DNA of 30,319 nucleotides, from positions 1 through 30,319 of the forward strand of contig JAFDFT010000003.1 of the NCBI GenBank assembly GCA_019309685.1, in the 5' to 3' direction. Shown one piece after another: positions 25,122-30,319 of the stretch. The notes under the pieces are model-generated. The model searched no databases, had not been told where the DNA came from, and saw nothing but the letters and a program-made list of their open reading frames with translations. The position numbers were made by a program, and so were the translations under genes. The stretch's first letter is position 1; each line of letters opens with the position of its first letter. The stretch comes from Deltaproteobacteria bacterium. Its GTDB lineage: Bacteria; Desulfobacterota; Desulfobacteria; Desulfobacterales; JAABPS01.

Positions 25122-26369
25122 ATGAATCTAATCGCTGTTATTATTCTTGTAACAATTGTTTCGGATATTATCCTTAACGGGATAGCCGATATATTGAATA
25201 TAAAAATGCTGAAGAACGAATTGCCCGAGGCTTTTTCTGATGTATATGATGCTGATCGCTATCGAAAATCTCAGGAATATTTGCGTGTAAATACCCGGTT
25301 TGGATGGATAGCTTCTATATTTGGCATCGCGGTGATCCTGGTTTTTTGGTTCGGAAAAGGATTCCCTGTGCTGGATCAATGGGTAAGGGCATATGAAATG
25401 GGACCGGTTGTAACAGGTCTTATGTATATGGGCATTTTAGTATCTGTTAAAGCCTTAATTTCTTTGCCCTTTGAGATTTACGCGACATTTGTCATTGAAG
25501 AACGTTTTGGATTTAACAAAACCACATGGAAAACATTTATCCTGGACAGGGTAAAGGGTTTGATCCTGTCTTTGATCATTGGCGTTCCGCTTCTGGCGGG
25601 CATACTGGCTTTTTTTGAATACGCGGGAGACAATGCCTGGTGGATATGCTGGGGGGTTGTTACTTTTGTTATGCTTATCATTCAATTTGTCGCTCCCAGA
25701 TGGATAATGCCGCTATTTAACAAATTTGATCCCATCGAAGAAGGGGAATTAAAAGATGCGATCATGGATTATGCCCGATCTATCAAATTTTCCCTGGAAA
25801 ATGTGTTTGTCATGGATGGCTCAAAGCGATCCAGCAAAGCCAATGCTTTTTTCACTGGATTCGGAAAGAATAGGCGGATTGTACTGTTTGATACACTGAT
25901 CAAAGAAAACACCGTATCTGAACTGGTTGCCGTGCTGGCCCATGAGATGGGGCACTTTAAGAAAAAGCATATATTCCAGACCATGGCTATCGGAATTTTA
26001 CAGATGGGGGTCATGTTTTTTTTGTTGTCTGTGTTTATTTCATACCAGGGGCTTTTTGATGCTTTTTACATGGACCAGAAATCGGTTTACGCCGGGATGA
26101 TTTTTTTCGGGATGCTGTATTCGCCCATTGATTTTTTTGTGGGCATTTTCATGCAGATGTTTACCCGGAAAAATGAATATACTTCAGACCGGTTCGCTGT
26201 TGAGACTACTGGAAAGGCAAAACCTTTGATCACGGCGTTAAAGAAGTTGTCCGCAAATAATCTTACCAACCTTGTGCCGCATCCGTTTTATGTATTTTTA
26301 AATTATTCTCATCCGCCGGTGTTGGAGCGGATTAACGCGATTTCGCAAATAAAGGTTGGGCAACATTAG
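25122..26369 (+). CDS. M48 family metallopeptidase (Ste24 / CAAX prenyl protease 1-like)
   Basis: A 415-residue zinc protease of the inner membrane. The motif HEMGH is at 274-278 (in VLAHEMGHFKKKH), the third ligand Glu is E352 in KNEYTSDRFA, and D356 fits the family's supporting Asp. About six or seven membrane segments flank the catalytic part. The N-terminal IEERFGFNKTT block (125-135) is characteristic of Ste24-type rather than HtpX-type M48 members. Bacteria lack prenylated CAAX proteins as a rule, so the role is probably membrane-protein quality control. TAGGAG lies five bases before the ATG, right after repeat B2. No partner genes are near. Confidence 0.93.
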   Translation: MNLIAVIILVTIVSDIILNGIADILNIKMLKNELPEAFSDVYDADRYRKSQEYLRVNTRFGWIASIFGIAVILVFWFGKGFPVLDQWVRAYEMGPVVTGLMYMGILVSVKALISLPFEIYATFVIEERFGFNKTTWKTFILDRVKGLILSLIIGVPLLAGILAFFEYAGDNAWWICWGVVTFVMLIIQFVAPRWIMPLFNKFDPIEEGELKDAIMDYARSIKFSLENVFVMDGSKRSSKANAFFTGFGKNRRIVLFDTLIKENTVSELVAVLAHEMGHFKKKHIFQTMAIGILQMGVMFFLLSVFISYQGLFDAFYMDQKSVYAGMIFFGMLYSPIDFFVGIFMQMFTRKNEYTSDRFAVETTGKAKPLITALKKLSANNLTNLVPHPFYVFLNYSHPPVLERINAISQIKVGQH

Positions 26370-26480
26370 TTACTTATCTATTGATTTCATCTATTATATT
26401 GCAAGAAATTTATATCAATTTCAAAAGCCTTGATTGGAAAATATCGAATGCTGAAGGAATGTATATTACCTCAAATGAGC

Positions 26481-26553
26481 GTAAATAAAATGAAAAACTT
26501 TTATTAACTACATAGGGATTAAGGGTATAGTTCGGTTTATTCATTTTATTTAC
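26481..26553. repeat. 14-bp perfect inverted repeat in the M48-radical SAM gap
   Basis: GTAAATAAAATGAA (26481-26494) and TTCATTTTATTTAC (26540-26553) are separated by 45 bases. The 26370-26869 gap also has a CCTCAA/TTGAGG hairpin (about 26681-26703) and a family D fragment near 26768, but no gene. Confidence 0.55.
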
Positions 26554-26869
26554 TCTCCGAGAAAGCTGATGATACCCCATCTTCTGCGTTATCAAGGATT
26601 CGCAGTAGATTATTACGGCTTCACCCTTGATGCTTTGTCGGAGCGAAGCGTAGATCCCGTCGCCGGGGAAGCTGGAGTACCCTCAACTTTCGCTCAATTG
26701 AGGTATTAGTCATTTTAAAAAAAGCAAAGTGAAGCGATTCCTTTATTCTGCTGTTCGTTATTATAAATTCGTTATTCGATATTCGCTTTTAATTCAGCGC
26801 CTCTTTGGTTACGATTTGTCCGGGTCAGGGCATAACAATAAACGCTTTCCTGTTTGAAGGTAAAAGTAA

Positions 26870-28501
26870 ATGAAAGTACTTATGCTTCAACCGCCCATAC
26901 GTGATTTCTATGACACAGATATTCGCCTCCAGCCATTGGGCCTTTGCATGCTGAAAGCGGCCATCAAAAAACATCTGCCTAGCATAGACGTCATTGTAAA
27001 AAACTACCACCAGGGATATGGACGAAAGACCATTTCCTACCCGCCTGAATTTTCTTATCTAAAGGGTTATTATTCTTATCCGGATGCTGGACCTTTTTCT
27101 ATGTTTCATCAGTTTTATCATTTCGGGGCTGCATATAATGAGATTGCAAGGGATGTAAAAAAAGAACATCCGGATATGATAGGCATATCATCTCTTTTTA
27201 CTCCTTTTTATCAGGAAGCCCTGGCCTGCGCGGGAGCAATCAAGAAAATACTGAATGTGCCAATTATCATGGGCGGACCCCATGTTTCTGCTGAACCGAT
27301 TTCTATGTTAAAAGATCCAAATGTGGACTTCGTTATTCGCGGGGAAGGGGAGAGACCCATGGTTCAATTTCTCAAGGCGTTTCAAAATAATGAGCCCATG
27401 GACGAGGTGCCCAATCTTGGATTTAAAAAACATGGAGAGCCGATTTTAAATCCCATAGGAAAACCGTATGATTTAAATGATCTTCCCTGGGCCGATTTTT
27501 CGGATTTTCCCATAGATCGCTACCTGTATGAAAAAAAGCCGCTTTGTTTTCTAACAACTTCACGAGGATGCCCGCATAAATGCAGTTTTTGTTCGGTTCA
27601 TCTGACCTTTGGCAAGGGCTGCCGGCAAAGATCAGTTGATGATATCGTGACAGAGATAAAGACCCGGTATGAAAAAGGTTATCGGGTTTTTGATTTTGAA
27701 GATGATAACCTTACTTTTTATGGTGATAGCTTTAAGAGTTTACTTAAACGGATCATTAAGGAAATTCCAATACAGGAAATACGGTTTTTAGCCATGAACG
27801 GAATATCCTATATGAGTCTGGATAGAGAAATTCTTGGCCTCATGAAACAGGCTGGATTTAAAAGCCTGAATATTTCTCTGGTCAGCGCACGAGCTGAGAC
27901 CCTTTCCCGGGTTCGCAGGCCTCATACTTTAAAGAAATTTTTAGAAGTTGTTGAGCAAGCCAGTCATCTTGAGTTTGATATGGTTGCTTACCAGATCCTT
28001 GGCCTTCCGTCTGAGACACTTAATGATATGATAGATACTATGATCTTGTTGGCATCACTTCCGGTGCTTATCGGTGCGTCCATTTTTTATTTGATCCCCG
28101 GAAGCCCCATGGCCGAAGAATTTCCTGCCATGACACCAGCAGATATGGTAAAGGCTCGTTCCACAGCTATGGCAATTGAGTCCGAACATTTTAATCGAGA
28201 TGACCTATATACACTTTTTATCACTGCCAGGATCATTAACTTTATAAAGGGGCTGAAGTCGGATGTAAAAAGAGTTCATCTGCAAGATGTCCTCGCTGAA
28301 GGGGAGAATCTTACCAGGAAAAATAAGATAGGCGCTGAGCTTATCAAGTTTCTTTTTAAAGAAAAGGTTTTATACGCTGCTAAAAAAGAAGGGTATATAC
28401 CTTTATTGCGTTTTCAAACAGATCTCTTTTATCAAATTTGGGAAAAGGTGCCTCATATTATTGCTCAAAATGGCTCGGTCATTGGGACCAAACCTTTTTA
28501 A
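26870..28501 (+). CDS. B12-binding-domain radical SAM protein
   Basis: A 543-residue class B-type radical SAM enzyme. An N-terminal cobalamin-binding-like Rossmann domain (about 1-195) with IGISSLF and IIMGGPHVSAEP (133-143) precedes the SAM core. The iron-sulfur motif is CPHKCSFC (C234, C238, C241). A GEGE-like segment, VIRGEGERPM (155-164), is typical of the B12-binding variant family. The DxHxxG motif for His-on cobalamin is absent, as is usual in this class. The C-terminal third is helical. AAGGT lies about nine bases before the ATG. There are no biosynthetic neighbours, so the substrate cannot be inferred. Confidence 0.9.
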   Translation: MKVLMLQPPIRDFYDTDIRLQPLGLCMLKAAIKKHLPSIDVIVKNYHQGYGRKTISYPPEFSYLKGYYSYPDAGPFSMFHQFYHFGAAYNEIARDVKKEHPDMIGISSLFTPFYQEALACAGAIKKILNVPIIMGGPHVSAEPISMLKDPNVDFVIRGEGERPMVQFLKAFQNNEPMDEVPNLGFKKHGEPILNPIGKPYDLNDLPWADFSDFPIDRYLYEKKPLCFLTTSRGCPHKCSFCSVHLTFGKGCRQRSVDDIVTEIKTRYEKGYRVFDFEDDNLTFYGDSFKSLLKRIIKEIPIQEIRFLAMNGISYMSLDREILGLMKQAGFKSLNISLVSARAETLSRVRRPHTLKKFLEVVEQASHLEFDMVAYQILGLPSETLNDMIDTMILLASLPVLIGASIFYLIPGSPMAEEFPAMTPADMVKARSTAMAIESEHFNRDDLYTLFITARIINFIKGLKSDVKRVHLQDVLAEGENLTRKNKIGAELIKFLFKEKVLYAAKKEGYIPLLRFQTDLFYQIWEKVPHIIAQNGSVIGTKPF

Positions 28502-28698
28502 CGCAAAGATCAAATTGAAGATAATAGACATAATCGAAACCTTAGATGAATCGCTTTAGAGATAAGCTAAGACCCGGTAGATGAGTTAGTAATTATTCTT
28601 TTTTTTAAGCGGAATGTTATGCCTTTTTTTTGTGAATCCCCTTTTTGTTTTCTCAGAATTAAGTATCATAAAAAGTGAGAGAAAAATAGTATCCATAA

Positions 28699-28869
28699 AC
28701 GGATAAATACCTGAAAAGCGGCCAGAGAAACCGTCTGGCGGATTATGGGCCCGGCCCCGACGGATCTTGCTATATCGATGGCATGTTTATCGATCTGACT
28801 GACACTAAGTTTGATGCCACCAAAAGGCTGGAATTTACAAAAGGAATGTTGGGATTGACCCCCAAATAG
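28699..28869 (+). pseudogene. Possible remnant of a protein gene, 57 codons
   Basis: An open frame with gene-like composition ends YIDGMFIDLTDTKFDATKRL plus a short tail and a TAG stop. It includes ADYGPGPDGSCY. The codons are more GC-rich and balanced than in the AT-rich flanks, but no ATG or ribosome binding site is found upstream and an in-frame stop lies at 28696. I do not recognise the family. It may be the C-terminal end of a lost gene. The rest of the 28502-28890 gap shows no gene; GCCAGA/TCTGGC (28723-28741) is a 6-bp stem within it. Confidence 0.35.
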
Positions 28870-28890
28870 CCGAATCCCAAAATATTTGGG
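28861..28890. repeat. Hairpin beyond the UPF0371 stop
   Basis: CCCAAATA (28861-28868) pairs with TATTTGGG (28883-28890). An alternative stem CCCAAA/TTTGGG (28876-28881 with 28885-28890) competes with it. It directly follows the UPF0371 stop on the minus strand; no T-run follows, so terminator function is unproven. Confidence 0.5.
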
Positions 28891-30316
28891 TTAGGTTATG
28901 TATAACCTCCTTGAAGAAAAATTAGGATCGGATGTGAGATTTACACCCAGTTTTCTTAAACCCGCCTCATCACCAGGCGTTGGAATGTGGGTAATATGGG
29001 CTTCACACCCATGAAGAAGTTCCAGTTTTTCAACCGCCAATTGGGCGGTGGGGTTTGATATGGTACTTATACTCAGGGCAATCAAGGTTTCATTCAAATC
29101 AAGATCTGCTTTTTTCCCTTTTAACACCTCTTTTTTTAGATGCGTAATAGAATCGATAATATTCTGTGGGAACAGGTCTATCTTTTCAGGAATACCGGCA
29201 AGATGTTTGATTGCTTTTAAGGTAAGGCTTGCGGCGGCATGCATGAGTTCGGTATTTTCGGCCGTTATGATTGTTCCGTCTTTTAGCTCAATTGCCGCTC
29301 CGCAGTAAATTCCTTTATTCCCCATTCCTTTTTGCATGGCATTTTCGGCTGAATCTCTTGCCGGGAAGACCACCTTTCGGTCTTCAGTCACGGCGCCGAT
29401 ATTTTTCATAATCAGCTCTGAAAGTTCAAGCACATCTTTATCAATCAGGCCCATTACATATTCGCAGGAAGATCTGAAATAACGCCTGATAATCTCCTGT
29501 TTGGCGGCTTCCTGGACAACCTCATCATCGATAATTCCGAACCCTGCACGGTTGACGCCCATATCCGTGGGGGATTTATAAAAAGTTTCTTTTCCCGTTA
29601 TTTTTTCAATAATTCGTTTCAGCAGCGGAAAGGCATCAATATCGCGATTATAATTAACCGTTTTTTCGTTATATGCTTCCAGATGAAAGTGGTCGATCAG
29701 GTTGACATCTTTTAGATCGACGGTGGCGGCTTCATAGGCCACATTGACTTTATGCTTGAGCGGAAGGTTCCAGATGGGAAATGTTTCGAATTTAGCATAT
29801 CATCGGTTTTGTTGTTTCGATCATTTCATCAGCACCGTATCCATCGTCGCTTACGATGAGGTCAATGTTGGTGGGATAACCTTTGGTGAATGAATGGGTA
29901 TAGACCTTGACGCCTCTTCGTTCCAGTTTGTTTTTAAACGCTTTAGCAGACGGTTGCTCTTCATAGCGGGTGATTACGACAGCGGTGATGGTGATTCCCC
30001 ATTCTTTGAAATCATCAATCGTTTTTAGTGTGTCAGAATCGTATGTGATGCCAAAATCCGCTCTCACTTTTTTGCGCTCAATATCACCGGCATAAATACA
30101 CAAAATAACGTCTATCTGGTCTTTAAGCTTTTGAAGGAGCCTGATTTTTACGTTAGGATCAAATCCGGGTAGAACCCTTGATGCATGATAATCAAATAAC
30201 AGTTTTCCGCCGAATTCAAGGTATAGTTTGTCGTTAAACCGCTGAACTCTTTCACGAATCGCTTTTGTCTGCTCTTCAAGATACTTGTCATTATCAAAAC
30301 CGATATTTTTGTGCAT
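28891..30316 (-). pseudogene. UPF0371 / DUF1846 family gene broken by an internal deletion and frameshift
   Basis: Two open frames together cover a UPF0371 protein of unknown function. The upstream one (29792-30316, 174 codons from the ATG at 30316) has KIRLLQKLKDQIDVILCIYAGDIERKK-type order, FGITYDSDT and KGYPTNIDLIVSDDGYG, and ends ETTKPMIC then TAA. The downstream part resumes in another frame as YAKFETFPIWNLPLKHKVNV, then AYEAATVDLKDVN, SPTDMGVNRAGFG and the C-terminus LYIT. From memory of the family, about 31 residues between PMI and YAKF, including a TAPGPGSGK-like glycine-rich segment, are missing. The apparent second start at 29742 is an internal GTG. The rest is open and conserved, so the break is recent or an assembly or strain variant. 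Confidence 0.85.
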
Positions 30317-30319
30317 AGG

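Noticed and set aside
26870..28501. Radical SAM gene as part of a natural-product cluster
   Set aside because: No precursor, transporter or tailoring genes flank it.
28699..28790. Possible riboswitch in the GCCAGA/TCTGGC region
   Set aside because: Only one short stem is seen, with no known aptamer core, and the stretch reads better as a coding fragment.

Overview
The window looks like a chromosomal segment of a Gram-negative, fairly AT-rich bacterium, most likely a sulfate-reducer-type Desulfobacterota (Desulfobacterales). This is inference. It rests on ClpS/ClpA with Aat, lipoprotein processing genes, a GldA/F/G-like ABC cluster with a DUF4340 protein, a UPF0371 (DUF1846) gene and many small palindromic intergenic repeats. 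No tRNA, rRNA, CRISPR array, prophage or transposase gene was seen. Most genes lie on the minus strand; only three (CapA-like, M48 protease, radical SAM) are on plus.

Layout. 1-6283: minus-strand run secA > clpS > clpA > aat > a HIT-family gene cut by the window edge. Aat, ClpS and ClpA are the tagging enzyme, adaptor and unfoldase of the bacterial Leu/N-degron pathway. 6424-7470: CapA-type secreted phosphoesterase-fold protein, divergent from secA. 7471-7993: intergenic DNA with two repeat families. 7994-10154: membrane-anchored M23 peptidase and folD. 10458-16327: tightly coupled ABC ATPase > ABC-2 permease > GldG-like protein > DUF4340 protein, then argC. 16625-19197: a FmdB-like zinc-ribbon protein, a 69-residue unknown protein and an unusually long holA (DNA polymerase III delta). 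19424-23767: ileS > lspA > lgt. 24074-24607: Yip1-family membrane protein. 25122-26369: Ste24-like M48 protease. 26870-28501: B12-binding-type radical SAM protein. 28891-30316: a broken UPF0371 gene.

The most informative unusual features are non-coding or broken. (1) Family A, an inverted-repeat element in two long and two short forms, sits exactly at gene borders: it supplies the stop codon of the CapA gene, abuts the ribosome binding site of the ABC ATPase and lies just before the true GTG start of lspA. (2) Family B has two copies whose central hairpin shows a paired C-G to T-A change. (3) The UPF0371 gene carries a deletion of roughly 95 bases at an ATA microhomology that removes a glycine-rich segment and shifts the frame. 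(4) The GldA/F/G-DUF4340 cluster is a conserved-looking ABC system with no assigned substrate. I did not find a clearly new defence or biosynthetic system; the repeat families and the ABC cluster are the best candidates for undescribed biology.
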